From the NCBI GenBank assembly GCA_017427775.1, contig JAFRSD010000043.1:1-64000 (forward strand): 64,000 bases of DNA, given 5' to 3'. A model generated the notes under the pieces. That model was given only the letters and a program-made list of their open reading frames with translations. It searched no databases and had not been told where the DNA came from. The position numbers were made by a program, and so were the translations under genes. This document shows positions 1 to 9,235 of this stretch, piece after piece (the first letter of the stretch is position 1; each line of letters starts with the position of its first letter). The DNA is from Lachnospiraceae bacterium. Its GTDB lineage: Bacteria > Bacillota > Clostridia > Lachnospirales > Lachnospiraceae.

Positions 1-617
1 GACATATTATCCCTGAGGTTTTCCTTTTTCAGACCTTTATGATTCTTATACTGTCGTGTTGTCATCCCGGACCAGGCTTTCGTTATCTCATCTGTCAGGA
101 TTGCATATTCTGCGCCTTTCTTTACGCCGCGTTTGTCCCACTCATCTGTTAGTTCTTTTCTTACCTGAATTGCCTGCAGGCGCTGATTGATCCACTCCCT
201 TGAATAGCCCTTCTTAGCATAGGTTTCAAGAGCCCTTTCGATAGTTAGTTCCGGATCTATCACTTCCTCAATTCGCTCTCTGCCAACCTGCGCTAACCAC
301 ATCTTAAACGGCTCCGCTTTTTGGGACGGAATAGATTGGATAATACGGAGCAATTGCTCTGTGCTGGCCACATCGGTTAAACGCATTTTTCCATCCTGCG
401 CTTTCATTTTCAAAGCGTGACAATTTGTCACGGTTTCATTTCCTTCTTCTTTCAGTCTCTGCTTAAGTTTTCTCCAATATGATGTAGGATCTTTGCTTTC
501 AGCAAGAACGCCGACCACATCCACAATTGAAAAATACCATTCCTCCTCATCCTCAACCCAGGCCGTCCTAATCGGCCGGTCTTCAAATAACTGAACTTTA
601 TCATTTGCCATCTGCAT
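1..617 (-). CDS. BRO-N domain protein, antirepressor/DinD-like (partial)
   Basis: The frame is open to the left edge, so the C-terminus is missing; about 205 residues are visible. The N-terminus reads MQMANDKVQLFEDRPIRTAW and continues with EEWYFSIVDVVGVL, the BRO-N fold of phage antirepressor and DNA-damage-inducible D-like proteins. It is followed by SYWRKLKQRL and, later, a charged region with GYSREWINQRLQ and RKELTDEW. Such proteins are presumed DNA-binding; a specific target cannot be read from sequence. I chose the ATG at 617 because AGGGGGG sits at good spacing; a second ATG at 611 is possible. It overlaps the 3' end of the upstream HTH gene by 17 bases, which suggests translational coupling. 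Local base composition is AT-rich, as for accessory DNA. Confidence 0.75.
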   Translation of the reverse strand, partial: MQMANDKVQLFEDRPIRTAWVEDEEEWYFSIVDVVGVLAESKDPTSYWRKLKQRLKEEGNETVTNCHALKMKAQDGKMRLTDVASTEQLLRIIQSIPSQKAEPFKMWLAQVGRERIEEVIDPELTIERALETYAKKGYSREWINQRLQAIQVRKELTDEWDKRGVKKGAEYAILTDEITKAWSGMTTRQYKNHKGLKKENLRDNM

Positions 618-831
618 GTTTCCCCCCTATAGATTCTTCATCTTTTATTTGCGCGTTTTCCTCGAGCAGCATAATATACGCCATCATTCTGACCAAATAT
701 TCCGGAGGGGCGCTTATTCCCTGTTCCCACTGCTGAAGTGTTCTTACAGGGATCCCAAATTTTGCAGAAAACTTACTTTGCGATAACCCCGTTTTCTTAC
801 GCAATTCCTTTATTCTTTCTGAAATATTCAT
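601..831 (-). CDS. Small XRE-family helix-turn-helix regulator
   Basis: A 76-residue protein, essentially one HTH_3 domain: ISERIKELRKKTGLSQSKF, then FGIPVRTLQQWEQG, which is the recognition-helix region, then a short acidic and Lys-rich tail. It resembles antitoxin-like or phage-type autoregulators. The start ATG at 831 lies just downstream of a consensus promoter whose -10 is embedded in a perfect palindrome, so autorepression is the simplest model (inference). It is co-transcribed with the overlapping BRO-type gene. No toxin is recognisable in the visible part, so calling it an antitoxin would be over-reading. Confidence 0.8.
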   Translation of the reverse strand: MNISERIKELRKKTGLSQSKFSAKFGIPVRTLQQWEQGISAPPEYLVRMMAYIMLLEENAQIKDEESIGGKHADGK

Positions 832-853
832 ATCATCGCCCCCTAAACAACCC

Positions 854-872
854 TATACTTTATTAAAGTATA
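854..872. promoter_or_regulatory. Perfect palindromic operator TATACTTTA-T-TAAAGTATA
   Basis: Two 9-base arms, TATACTTTA and TAAAGTATA, flank a single base and cover the -10 hexamer of the HTH/BRO promoter. Placement and symmetry are typical of an autoregulatory XRE binding site. Binding itself is inferred. Confidence 0.7.
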
Positions 873-895
873 ACTCGATGTTCATACGTTGTCAA
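867..895 (-). promoter_or_regulatory. Sigma-A promoter for HTH/BRO operon
   Basis: On the minus strand TTGACA (895-890), a 17-base spacer and TATACT (872-867): near-perfect hexamers at ideal spacing, about 35 bases upstream of the HTH start. Confidence 0.85.
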
Positions 896-929
896 CGTAC
901 AAATCATTTAATGGGTACAACATTTAATC

Positions 930-969
930 CCCAAAATAAAACTGCAGGCAACCACAAGGATTACCTGCA
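930..969 (-). terminator. Probable rho-independent terminator after guaA
   Basis: Downstream of the guaA stop the minus strand forms a stem with TGCAGG/CCTGCA outer arms and a weaker inner helix, followed by a T-rich run (GTTTTATTTT). Confidence 0.65.
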
Positions 970-1016
970 ATCTATTAACATTATCAGTACCAGATGAACA
1001 ATATAACACAGATGTA

Positions 1017-2585
1017 CTACTCAAATTCAATCGTCCCTGGAGGTTTGCTCGTCAGGTCGTAGAATACGCGGTTTACTCCGCGGACTTCCTTGATAATGCG
1101 TGTCATCACCGTGTCGAGTACGTCGTAAGGAATGCGCGCCATTTCGGCTGTCATGAAGTCGGTCGTCTTCACGGCGCGAAGCGCAACCGCATGATCATAT
1201 GTACGCTCATCCCCCATTACCCCCACAGAACGGACGTTTGTGAGTGCAGCATAATACTGGTCAGGCTTCCAAGGAGCGGTCTCCCCGGTCTTCTCCATAT
1301 GCTCAGCAAGTGCTTTTCCAACTTCCTCCCGGAAAATGTAATCGCTGTCCTGAACAATTCTTACTTTATCCTCGGTGATATCTCCGATGATACGGATACC
1401 GAGGCCGGGACCCGGGAACGGCTGCCGCATTACAAGATTCTCCGGGATACCGATCTGAAGACCGGCCTTTCGAACCTCATCCTTGAAAAGGTTGCGAAGC
1501 GGTTCGATGATTTCTTTGAAATCCACGTAATCGGGCAACCCGCCGACATTGTGATGTGATTTAATCACGGCGGATTCACCGCCGAGACCGGATTCCACAA
1601 CATCCGGGTAGATGGTTCCCTGCGCAAGGAAATCAACAGTTCCGATTTTCTTCGCCTCTTCCTCGAAAACGCGGATAAACTCTTCACCGATAATCTTTCG
1701 TTTCGTCTCAGGGTCGGTTACGCCGGCAAGCTTTACGTAAAAACGGTGCTGCGCGTTGACGCGCACAAAGTTCAAATCGAAGTTTCCGTTCTTACCGAAT
1801 ACAGCTTCCACCTCATCGCCTTCGTTCTTGCGAAGCAGACCGTGGTCAACAAAGACACAGGTCAGTTGCTTTCCGATTGCACGGGACAGAAGTCCTGCTG
1901 CCACAGAACTGTCAACACCGCCGGAGAGGCCAAGAAGCACCTTGCCGTTTCCGACCTTCGCGCGAATATCCCGGATTGCCGTATCTACAAATGCATCCAT
2001 CTTCCAAGAGCCGTCACAGCCACAGATACCGCGGACGAAGTTGTAAATCATCTTCGTTCCTTCCGGAGTATGGAGTACTTCGGGATGGAACTGAATGCCG
2101 TAGAGGTTACGCTCTTTGTTCTCGCACGCGGCGACCGGACAATCCTTCGAATACGCCACGGAAGTAAAGCCGGACGCCATTCTACTGATGTAGTCAAAGT
2201 GGCTCATCCAGCATATGATTGACTTCGGAACACCCGCGAACAGCGCCGAATTCACGTCCACCCAAACATTGGTTCTGCCATACTCCTGAACGCTTGCACG
2301 CTCAACTTTTCCACCGAGTACCTGCTGCATCAACTGGGCTCCGTAGCAAAGACCGAGCACCGGTATGCCGAGCTCGAACAGTTCCTTCGAACATGTCGGC
2401 GCTCCCTCTTCATAACAGCTGTTCGGTCCGCCGGTAAGGATGATCCCCTTCGGCTTCATCGCACGGACGGCGTCGAGTGCGGTGCGGTAGGAATAGATTT
2501 CGCAGTAAACATTGCATTCGCGGACACGGCGTGCAACAAGCTGGTTGTACTGTCCGCCGAAATCTATAACCAGAACTTTGTCCAT
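1017..2585 (-). CDS. guaA: GMP synthase (glutamine-hydrolysing)
   Basis: Converts XMP to GMP with ATP and glutamine, the last step of the guanylate branch. The 522-residue protein has a class I glutamine amidotransferase domain (about 1-190) with nucleophile Cys80 in GLCYGAQ and His167/Glu169 in QFHPEV. The ATP-pyrophosphatase domain carries the PP-loop SGGVDSS at 221-227, and the C-terminal dimerisation domain ends in PPGTIEFE, the usual GuaA terminus. The frame continues 44 codons upstream, but those residues are not GuaA-like. I start at ATG 2585 ([16 protein letters not shown]), which has AAAGGGA at suitable spacing. It sits beside purB and purA-purC, so both exits from IMP are encoded together. 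Confidence 0.97.
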   Translation of the reverse strand: MDKVLVIDFGGQYNQLVARRVRECNVYCEIYSYRTALDAVRAMKPKGIILTGGPNSCYEEGAPTCSKELFELGIPVLGLCYGAQLMQQVLGGKVERASVQEYGRTNVWVDVNSALFAGVPKSIICWMSHFDYISRMASGFTSVAYSKDCPVAACENKERNLYGIQFHPEVLHTPEGTKMIYNFVRGICGCDGSWKMDAFVDTAIRDIRAKVGNGKVLLGLSGGVDSSVAAGLLSRAIGKQLTCVFVDHGLLRKNEGDEVEAVFGKNGNFDLNFVRVNAQHRFYVKLAGVTDPETKRKIIGEEFIRVFEEEAKKIGTVDFLAQGTIYPDVVESGLGGESAVIKSHHNVGGLPDYVDFKEIIEPLRNLFKDEVRKAGLQIGIPENLVMRQPFPGPGLGIRIIGDITEDKVRIVQDSDYIFREEVGKALAEHMEKTGETAPWKPDQYYAALTNVRSVGVMGDERTYDHAVALRAVKTTDFMTAEMARIPYDVLDTVMTRIIKEVRGVNRVFYDLTSKPPGTIEFE

Positions 2586-2607
2586 ATATCGATTCCCTTT
2601 CTTCATG

Positions 2608-2639
2608 GGTGAACCGGCATTTCTTTCCGCGGGTTCACC
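2608..2639. repeat. 8-bp inverted repeat in guaA leader
   Basis: GGTGAACC (2608-2615) and GGTTCACC (2632-2639) form a perfect 8-bp stem with a 16-base loop between purB and the guaA start. No T-run follows, so it is not an obvious terminator. It may be a leader hairpin or a protein-binding site. Confidence 0.45.
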
Positions 2640-2652
2640 ACAATAACTCTCA

Positions 2653-4107
2653 TTATACGTTAATCTGTGCCGTAATTCCCAGACAATCCTTATTGGCTTC
2701 AAGAATCGGATTGACAATATTGTTAAGGAATGCCTCGGTCTGTTCTACGGAACGGCCTACGTAGTTGGCCGGTACCATGTAGCTCTCGAGTTCTTCTCTC
2801 GTTACGTCAAATACTTCGTCCGCCGCGATCAGATCAAGCAGATTGTTCTCGAGTCCCTTCTGCTTTACGGTAGCGCCCGCTTCCATCGAAAGCTTGCGGA
2901 TCTCTTCGTGGAGTTCCTGACGGTTTCCGCCCTTCTTTACGGCGTCCATCATGATATTTTCCGTAGCCATGAACGGAAGCTCGCTTCTTAAGCGCTTCTC
3001 GATAACCTTCTCATTTACAACGAGGCCGTCCGAAACGTTGAGGCACAAATCGAGGATGCCGTCGATTGCGAGGAACCCCTCGGAGATTGCCACACGCTTG
3101 TTAGCGGAGTCGTCGAGTGTCCGCTCAAACCACTGTGTTGCGGATGTGATGGCCGGGTTCAGCGCGTCGATGATCACGTAACGGGACAGCGACGCGATAC
3201 GCTCGGAACGCATCGGGTTACGCTTATATGCCATAGCCGAGGAACCGATCTGGTTCTTCTCGAAAGGCTCTTCCACTTCCTTCAGATGCTGCAGCAGACG
3301 GATGTCGTTACTCATCTTGTGAGCGCTTGCGGCAATGCCCGCAATAACGTTCATCACTCTCGTGTCCACCTTACGGGAATAGGTCTGGCCGGATACCGGA
3401 TAGCATCCGTCAAATCCCATCTTCTCCGCGATCATCGGATCGAGACGGTCAAGCTTCTCCTTGTCGTTATTAAACAATTCCTTGAAGGACGCCTGCGTTC
3501 CGGTCGTTCCCTTGCAGCCGAGAAGCTTCAGCGTGGAGATCACGTAATCAACGTCCGCCAGATCCATGCAGAATTCCTGGATCCAAAGCGTCGCTCTCTT
3601 TCCAACCGTGGTCGGCTGCGCGGGCTGAAAATGGGTAAACGCCAGCGTCGGAAGGCTCTTGTATTTGTCCGCGAAGGCGGAAAGCTTCGCGATTACGTTC
3701 ACGAGCTTGCTCCGTACGAGCTTCAGCGCGTCGCGCATCACGATGATGTCGGTGTTGTCGCCCACATAGCAGCTCGTAGCGCCGAGGTGGATGATGCCGG
3801 CGGCCTTCGGGCACTTCAGTCCGTATGTGTATACGTGGCTCATTACGTCATGGCGGACAAGCTTCTCGCGCTCCTTCGCTACGGCGTAATCGATATCATC
3901 GACATGTGCCTTCATCTCGTCGATCATCTCCTGTGTGATGACCGGCTTGCCGTCCTGCGAAAGCCCGAGCTCCATCTCGGTCTCCGCAAGAGCAATCCAA
4001 AGCTTTCTCCATGTGGTAAATTTCTTATCCTGGCTGAATATGTACTGCATCTCCGCGGAAGCATACCGCTCTGAGAATGGGCTTACATAACGGTTGGTGT
4101 CGCTCAT
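2653..4107 (-). CDS. purB: Adenylosuccinate lyase
   Basis: Eliminates fumarate from SAICAR and from adenylosuccinate, so it serves two steps of purine synthesis. The 484-residue protein belongs to the aspartase/fumarase superfamily. The signature loop [11 protein letters not shown] lies at 288-298, and [14 protein letters not shown] near 107-120 supplies substrate contacts. A longer frame exists upstream, but [11 protein letters not shown] at 4107 is the family-like start and has AAGGAG 8 bases away. It lies about 120 bases downstream of the purA-purC fusion on the same strand. That fusion makes both of its substrates, while the fumarate released could feed the fumarase at 43 kb. Confidence 0.96.
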   Translation of the reverse strand: MSDTNRYVSPFSERYASAEMQYIFSQDKKFTTWRKLWIALAETEMELGLSQDGKPVITQEMIDEMKAHVDDIDYAVAKEREKLVRHDVMSHVYTYGLKCPKAAGIIHLGATSCYVGDNTDIIVMRDALKLVRSKLVNVIAKLSAFADKYKSLPTLAFTHFQPAQPTTVGKRATLWIQEFCMDLADVDYVISTLKLLGCKGTTGTQASFKELFNNDKEKLDRLDPMIAEKMGFDGCYPVSGQTYSRKVDTRVMNVIAGIAASAHKMSNDIRLLQHLKEVEEPFEKNQIGSSAMAYKRNPMRSERIASLSRYVIIDALNPAITSATQWFERTLDDSANKRVAISEGFLAIDGILDLCLNVSDGLVVNEKVIEKRLRSELPFMATENIMMDAVKKGGNRQELHEEIRKLSMEAGATVKQKGLENNLLDLIAADEVFDVTREELESYMVPANYVGRSVEQTEAFLNNIVNPILEANKDCLGITAQINV

Positions 4108-4173
4108 GATCGTTCTCCTTATGTGTATTATTCTGTGCTTCACGCCCTGGGGCGTATCGCGGTCCGTTACGGA

Positions 4174-4208
4174 AAATACAAATGAGGACTCCGCAAGCAG
4201 AATCCTCA
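4174..4208 (-). terminator. Possible terminator between purA-purC and purB
   Basis: On the minus strand TGAGGA and TCCTCA arms bracket a partly paired GC-rich interior, followed by TTTGTATTTT. The stem has mismatches, so partial termination or attenuation is as likely as a full stop. Confidence 0.45.
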
Positions 4209-4226
4209 TCCTAAATGTTCGGTTAT

Positions 4227-6392
4227 TTAGCTAAGCTTCTTGCCTGTCAGTTTCTCATAGCCCTCCAGATAGATGGCAATCGTCTTGTCAACGACTTCCT
4301 GCGGAAGGGTCCAGTCATCATGCGGGTTGGCCTTGAGCCAGTCGCGTGCGAACTGCTTGTCGTAAGACGGCTCCGCATGTCCTACCTCATAACTTGCAAG
4401 AGGCCAGAAACGGGACGAATCGGGAGTCAGCATCTCGTCGCCGACAACGATCTCACCGTTCTCATCAAGACCGAACTCGAACTTCGTATCGGCAATGATG
4501 ATGCCCTTTGTCAGTGCGTAATCCGCGCACTTCTTATAAATCGCGATCGTGTAATCACGAAGCTTCGTAGCATATTCAAGTCCCTTGCCCGGGAAACGCT
4601 TCTCGAGGTACTCGATCGACTGCTCGAAGGAGATGTTCTCGTCATGATCGCCGATCTCGGCCTTCGTGGAAGGCGTGTAGATAGGCTCAGGCAGTTTCTG
4701 CGACTCCTGCAGTCCTTCCGGAAGCTTAATGCCGCATACGGTGCCGTTCTCACAGTAGCTCTTCCAACCGGAACCGGTGATGTAGCCGCGGACGATACAC
4801 TCTACGGGAAGCATCGTGAGCTTCTTAACGAGCATACTGTTGCCGTCAAACTTAGGCTGACGGAAGTACTCCGGCATATCCTTTACGTCAACGGAGATCA
4901 TATGGTTCTTCACAACGTCCTTCGTGAAGTCGAACCAGAACTTGGACATCTGTGTCAGAACGGTTCCCTTCTTCGTAACGGTGTTGTTCAGGATCACGTC
5001 AAAGCAGCTGATACGGTCGGTTGCAACAAGGATCATGTTGTCGCCGATATCGTAAATCTCGCGAACCTTTCCTTCCTTAACAGGGGTATACTCTTTCACT
5101 TTCTTATCTCCCTTCGGAACTCTCTCGATGTATGCGTCACGCTCCGGTCCTACCGAAACGTACTTGATGAAGCAGCCGATCTCCTTCTCGATGTACTCAA
5201 CGTACTTCTGTGCGTTGACCGGAAGATCTTCCCAACGGCGCGCGCCGCTGATATCGCACTGCCAGCCGTCCATGTATTCGATCACGGGTCTGCAGGACTC
5301 GAGTGCTGCGGGGAACGGAAAATCATCAATGATCTCACCGTTCAGCTCATAATGCGCGCAAATCGGAATGCGGTCCATATAGCTCATAACGTCCATCTTC
5401 GTAAGAGCGATACCGGTTGCTCCCTGGCACTCCACGCCGTAGCGGGTTGCCACGATATCGATCGGTCCTACTCTTCTCGGACGGCCGGTCTTGGCGCCGT
5501 ACTCGTTGCCGGCTTCACGAAGCTTGTCCGCTTCCTCGCCGAACCATTCGCAGACAAACGGGCCTTCTCCGACGCAGGTGGAGTAAGCCTTAACTACACC
5601 GATGACCTCGTCCACCTTCGCGCTCGGAAGTCCGGAACCGACCGGAGCGTAAGCGGCAATGGCATTGGAGGAAGTGGTGTAAGGATAGATGCCGTAGTCA
5701 AGGTCACGAAGGGAACCGAGCTGTGCCTCGAAGAGGATGCTCTTGCCTTCCTTTGCGGCCTTCTTCAGAACCTTGCCGGTGTCGCAGATGAACGGACGGA
5801 ACTTCTCGCCGTACTCCGTGAACCATGCCTTCAGCGACTCATAGGTAACAGGCTCGGCGCCGTACACGCCGGTCAGCGTCAGGTTCTTCCATGTCAGCAG
5901 GTCCTTAATATGCTCATCGAGTTTCTCGGGGTAGAAAAGCTCGCCCGCGAGAATCGTCTTCTTTTGGTATTTGTCCGAATAAAAAGGTGCGATGCCCTGC
6001 TTTGTGGAACCGTACTTCTTGTCCGCAAGACGAGCCTCTTCCAGACCGTCCAGGAGACGGTGCCAAGGCAGTACAAGGGAAGCACATTCGCTGATCTTCA
6101 GGTTCTCGGGCGAGATCGGAACACCCTGTCCGATAACCGTCTGCATTTCCGAATACAGATTCTCAAGATCGAGTGCAACGCCGTTTCCGAGAATGTTCAC
6201 AACACCCTTGCGGAAGATTCCCGAAGGAAGCAGATGGAGGGCAAATTTGCCGTACTCGTTAACAACCGTGTGTCCGGCATTGCCGCCGCCCTGATAGCGG
6301 ATAACATAGTCGTAACGCTCGGTCAGAAGGTCGACCATACGGCCCTTTCCTTCATCGCCCCAGTTGATACCTACAATCGCACAATTACTCAT
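4227..6392 (-). CDS. purA-purC: Adenylosuccinate synthetase / SAICAR synthetase fusion
   Basis: One uninterrupted 721-residue frame. Residues 1-425 are a complete PurA: P-loop-like GDEGKG at 12-17, GNAGHTVV at 38-45, [11 protein letters not shown] near 302-312 and the usual PurA ending VSVGPERD at 412-419. Residues about 434-721 are a complete Pur[12 protein letters not shown], the signature region [17 protein letters not shown] (530-546), GDHDENIS (581-588) and ADTKFEFG (634-641). PurA condenses IMP and PurC condenses CAIR with aspartate; purB downstream processes both products. Only a short charged linker ([13 protein letters not shown]) joins the halves. Start ATG 6392 has GAGAGG upstream. 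A GTG with a good Shine-Dalgarno at the junction could also yield free PurC. A missed frameshift is possible but neither half shows damage. Confidence 0.93.
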   Translation of the reverse strand: MSNCAIVGINWGDEGKGRMVDLLTERYDYVIRYQGGGNAGHTVVNEYGKFALHLLPSGIFRKGVVNILGNGVALDLENLYSEMQTVIGQGVPISPENLKISECASLVLPWHRLLDGLEEARLADKKYGSTKQGIAPFYSDKYQKKTILAGELFYPEKLDEHIKDLLTWKNLTLTGVYGAEPVTYESLKAWFTEYGEKFRPFICDTGKVLKKAAKEGKSILFEAQLGSLRDLDYGIYPYTTSSNAIAAYAPVGSGLPSAKVDEVIGVVKAYSTCVGEGPFVCEWFGEEADKLREAGNEYGAKTGRPRRVGPIDIVATRYGVECQGATGIALTKMDVMSYMDRIPICAHYELNGEIIDDFPFPAALESCRPVIEYMDGWQCDISGARRWEDLPVNAQKYVEYIEKEIGCFIKYVSVGPERDAYIERVPKGDKKVKEYTPVKEGKVREIYDIGDNMILVATDRISCFDVILNNTVTKKGTVLTQMSKFWFDFTKDVVKNHMISVDVKDMPEYFRQPKFDGNSMLVKKLTMLPVECIVRGYITGSGWKSYCENGTVCGIKLPEGLQESQKLPEPIYTPSTKAEIGDHDENISFEQSIEYLEKRFPGKGLEYATKLRDYTIAIYKKCADYALTKGIIIADTKFEFGLDENGEIVVGDEMLTPDSSRFWPLASYEVGHAEPSYDKQFARDWLKANPHDDWTLPQEVVDKTIAIYLEGYEKLTGKKLS
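5097..5114 (-). promoter_or_regulatory. Internal ribosome site and GTG at PurA-PurC junction
   Basis: Inside the fusion the minus strand reads AAGGGAG (5114-5108), 8 bases, then GTG (5099-5097), which is codon 432 and leads straight into the PurC N-terminus [15 protein letters not shown] overlaps this GTG in another frame, as would be seen if purA once ended there. It is either a relic or a working internal start. Confidence 0.55.
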
Positions 6393-6432
6393 ATAAATTC
6401 CTCTCTGTGAAGAAAATAAACCACCACGATAT

Positions 6433-6461
6433 ACTATACAATTTTTGCAGTCATATTACAA
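6433..6461 (-). promoter_or_regulatory. Promoter for purA-purC
   Basis: TTGTAA (6461-6456), 17 bases, TATAGT (6438-6433) on the minus strand, about 40 bases upstream of the fusion start. No purine riboswitch fold is visible in the short leader. Confidence 0.7.
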
Positions 6462-6538
6462 CATAAATCTCTGCCGCTTTCGGAAAAGTTTTTGTGCATT
6501 TTGCGGGGTGCCGGGAGCGTTTCTCCTTTTCCTTTTGC

Positions 6539-7972
6539 TCAGTCAAATGTGAACCGGTCGAACGACGCAACCGCACCCTCTTCGTCCGAGACAAAGGCGA
6601 AATACACCGCATGCTTTCCGATAATGCCGGTGTTCAGCGCGGCGGTCTTTTCAAACTCCGTCTCGCCGAATTCCATTTCCGCCACGACGCGGCCGCGGTA
6701 CGAATCGATGCGCACCTGCACGCGAAGCGCCTCATGTTCGCGAAGCACCACCGTAACGGTCTCGGGCGTGTTCGCGCCGAACTGCAGATACCGGAAGCCC
6801 ACCGTAGTACCGGAGCTCATGTTGACAACCGGCGTGGAGATCGTATCGGTCTGTTCGTAGCCGGGCTCCACGTAGGCTCTCGTCCTGCTTCCATAGATGT
6901 GGCAGGCGTATCCGGCGGAAATCCATTTGCGCGCGTCAAGGCCGTTGATGTGAGGCCCCTGGGACGTCATCTCCACCGGTTTGGAAGAAACCGGCTCGCC
7001 GTCGAGGTAACGCACATCGCCGATATAGAGCTTGCCGTCCATGCCCATCGCAACGTCAACAGGCTCTAACATCGCCTGACGGGAGTATTCGTTGACGCCG
7101 GTCTGGCGATGATAGAAAATGTACCATTTGCCGTTAACTTTCATAATGGAGCCGTGGTTGTTGCCCCACTGGTATGTCATGGTTCCGCGCCCCTCGGCGT
7201 CCTTTAAGATCTCGCCGCCGTTGAAGCTGATGTCGCCGCCCTCGCGGAACGGACCGAACGGGCTGTCCGAGAAACGGTATGACAGGAAGCCGTTGTTCGG
7301 AGGCGTTACGCCGAGCTCCGGAACCGGCTTTTCGTAGCGTTTGGAATAAATGTAGACGTATTTGCCGAGAACCTTGCGCGGGCTCGATGCTTCAAAGAAG
7401 GCGTCGATCAGGTCAATATGACCGTCGTCCACCGGATTCCACGGACAGGTCGAGTGACCGAGCGGATTCGACACAATCGTCTCCTCCTCGATCGTTGCCA
7501 TGTCGTCCTTCAGTTTTGCGATATAGCAGGGTGCTGCGCATCCGCCCCAATAAGCGTAAACCTGCCCGTCGTCATCGACAAGCACACCCGGATCAAACCC
7601 GAGCTTCGTCTCCACGGGATTCTCGAACGGACCCCACGGGGTATCCGAGGAAGCAACCACGACAAGGCTGCCGCAGCGCTCCGCGGCATACATGTAATAG
7701 CGGCCGTCCTTCTTCACGACATCGGGCGCGTACAGGATGGAATCATAGTGTGTCTCATAGGCCACGCCATGGTAAGTCCAGTCGGTCAGGTCCGTAACGG
7801 GCGCAGACCATACCACATAATTGCGGCCGCAGTACTGTGTCCGCTCGATGTCATGCGAGCCATACACATAAACGCGCTTCTCCCCGTTGTGTTCGAACAC
7901 TCTCGGCTCTCCGTCCGGAACATGCTCCCAGAGCGGCATATACGGATTTGCACCCTTGATATATTCTTTCAT
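6539..7972 (-). CDS. GH43 glycoside hydrolase with C-terminal CBM6-like domain
   Basis: A 477-residue protein. The N-terminus NPYMPLWEHVPDGEPRVF followed by RVYVYGSHD is typical of GH43 beta-xylosidase/alpha-L-arabinofuranosidase-like enzymes, with a five-bladed propeller to about residue 320. Likely catalytic-site acids are Asp20 (PDGEP), Asp84 (YAPDVV) and Glu194 (FFEASSPRK); this assignment is by family pattern. Residues about 340-477 look like a carbohydrate-binding module of family 6 type (WISAGYACHIYG, then GTTVGFRYLQFGA). There is no signal peptide, so it should act inside the cell on imported oligosaccharides. ATG 7972 has AAAGGAG upstream. Exact substrate is unknown, and no sugar transporter is adjacent. 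Confidence 0.88.
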   Translation of the reverse strand: MKEYIKGANPYMPLWEHVPDGEPRVFEHNGEKRVYVYGSHDIERTQYCGRNYVVWSAPVTDLTDWTYHGVAYETHYDSILYAPDVVKKDGRYYMYAAERCGSLVVVASSDTPWGPFENPVETKLGFDPGVLVDDDGQVYAYWGGCAAPCYIAKLKDDMATIEEETIVSNPLGHSTCPWNPVDDGHIDLIDAFFEASSPRKVLGKYVYIYSKRYEKPVPELGVTPPNNGFLSYRFSDSPFGPFREGGDISFNGGEILKDAEGRGTMTYQWGNNHGSIMKVNGKWYIFYHRQTGVNEYSRQAMLEPVDVAMGMDGKLYIGDVRYLDGEPVSSKPVEMTSQGPHINGLDARKWISAGYACHIYGSRTRAYVEPGYEQTDTISTPVVNMSSGTTVGFRYLQFGANTPETVTVVLREHEALRVQVRIDSYRGRVVAEMEFGETEFEKTAALNTGIIGKHAVYFAFVSDEEGAVASFDRFTFD

Positions 7973-7991
7973 GTAAACTCCTTTCGAATCC

Positions 7992-8009
7992 CGGCGGGCT
8001 TTCCCGCCG
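7992..8009. repeat. GC hairpin between rlmI-like gene and GH43 gene
   Basis: CGGCGGG and CCCGCCG arms around a 4-base loop, in the 54-base gap. No T-run follows on the minus strand, so it is more likely an mRNA-processing or stability hairpin than a terminator. Confidence 0.4.
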
Positions 8010-8026
8010 CGGCGATGAACAATGCC

Positions 8027-9235
8027 CTACTTCTCCTCACAAACCTGGAAGATGAAGAACTTCAGATAATATGATTCGTCCGCACTCCAAAGAATCGGAT
8101 GGTCCGGCGCCTGGGTGCGGAACTCAACCTGGCGGAGGCGTTTGTGAACGCTCTGTGCCGCCTGCGCGATCGTCTCGCGGAGCAGCTCCTGTGTCATAAA
8201 ATGCGAACATGAGCAGGTCGCGAAATACCCGCCGTCCTTCACGAGGCGAAGGCCCCGCATGTTGATCTCGCGGTACCCTTTGATCGCGTTCTTCGTTGCC
8301 TCACGCGACTTCGTAAACGCGGGCGGGTCGAGGATGACAACATCAAACCTGCGTCCCTCTTCCGCGAATTTCGGTAGGAGGTCCAGTACGTCGGCGACCT
8401 GAAAATGCACCCTGTCGGAAAGGCCGTTCAGCGCGGCATTCCGTTCCGCCTGACGGATCGCCGTCTCGCTCGCGTCCACGCCGAGCACTTCCGCCGCACC
8501 CGCGTAGCCCGCGTTCAGGGCAAAGGAGCCCGTATGCGTAAAGCAGTCGAGCACGGTTGCGTCTTTGCAAAGCCCCTGCATTGCTTTGCGGTTATATTTC
8601 TGGTCTAAGAAGAAGCCCGTCTTCTGTCCGTTCAAAACATCCACCTCATAGCGGACGCCGTTCTCCGTGATTGTCACGGTTGTATCGAAAGGCTCCGACA
8701 GGAAACCCTTCACGCGCTCCATCCCCTCAAGCTCGCGCACCTTTGCATCGCTCCGCTCATAAATACCGCGGACTTGAATGCCGTCCTTTGCGAGTTCGTC
8801 ACACAAGAGGTCAAGCACCGTCTTCTTTAAGCGGTCCATACCGAGCGCGAGAGACTCCACAACGAGGATGTCTTCGTATTTGTCCACGGTCAGTCCCGGG
8901 AGCCAGTCCGCCTCGCCGAAGATCAGCCTGCAGCTCGATGTGTCGACGGTCTTCTTACGGTACTCCCATGCGGCGCGGACACGCATCCGCAGGAAGTCTT
9001 CATTCACCTCGGTGTCCTTGCGCCTTGTGAGCATGCGGACACGGATCTTGCTGTTATCGTTGATGAACCCGACGCCCATCGGGTAGCCGTCGAAATCATT
9101 CACGCGGACGAGACACCCGTTCTCTCCTGTCCCGATCACCGACGCGATCTCGTTGTCGTAAATCCAGAGTCCGCCGGCCTTCAGGGAACGGCCCTCGCCC
9201 TTTTTGAGCACTACCGTTCTGCCGATTTCATACAT
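8027..9235 (-). CDS. rlmI: Class I rRNA methyltransferase, RlmI family
   Basis: A 402-residue SAM-dependent enzyme of the RlmI/YwbD group, which methylates a cytosine C5 in 23S rRNA. An N-terminal PUA domain (RTVVLKKGEGRSLKAGGLWIYDNEI) is followed by an RlmI-type middle domain and a Rossmann methyltransferase domain with DCFTHTGSFAL (SAM site), VDASETAI and the catalytic-region motif ILDPPAF. The length matches the family. The start at 9235 lies inside the end of gtrA with an 8-base overlap and GGTGGAAGAGA upstream, indicating coupled translation. The exact target base is inferred from family membership only. Confidence 0.9.
   Translation of the reverse strand: MYEIGRTVVLKKGEGRSLKAGGLWIYDNEIASVIGTGENGCLVRVNDFDGYPMGVGFINDNSKIRVRMLTRRKDTEVNEDFLRMRVRAAWEYRKKTVDTSSCRLIFGEADWLPGLTVDKYEDILVVESLALGMDRLKKTVLDLLCDELAKDGIQVRGIYERSDAKVRELEGMERVKGFLSEPFDTTVTITENGVRYEVDVLNGQKTGFFLDQKYNRKAMQGLCKDATVLDCFTHTGSFALNAGYAGAAEVLGVDASETAIRQAERNAALNGLSDRVHFQVADVLDLLPKFAEEGRRFDVVILDPPAFTKSREATKNAIKGYREINMRGLRLVKDGGYFATCSCSHFMTQELLRETIAQAAQSVHKRLRQVEFRTQAPDHPILWSADESYYLKFFIFQVCEEK

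Noticed and set aside
4214-4226. PurR-box-like match (consensus AWWGTTCGGNWWT) between purA-purC and purB
   Set aside because: A single box at the 3' end of a gene is not the paired arrangement PurR uses, and PurR is not known to me in this lineage.
4215-6410. A 731-codon open frame on the plus strand opposite the purA-purC fusion
   Set aside because: It is a mirror of a GC-rich coding strand. It has no ribosome site or recognisable motif, while the minus frame is an unambiguous enzyme.
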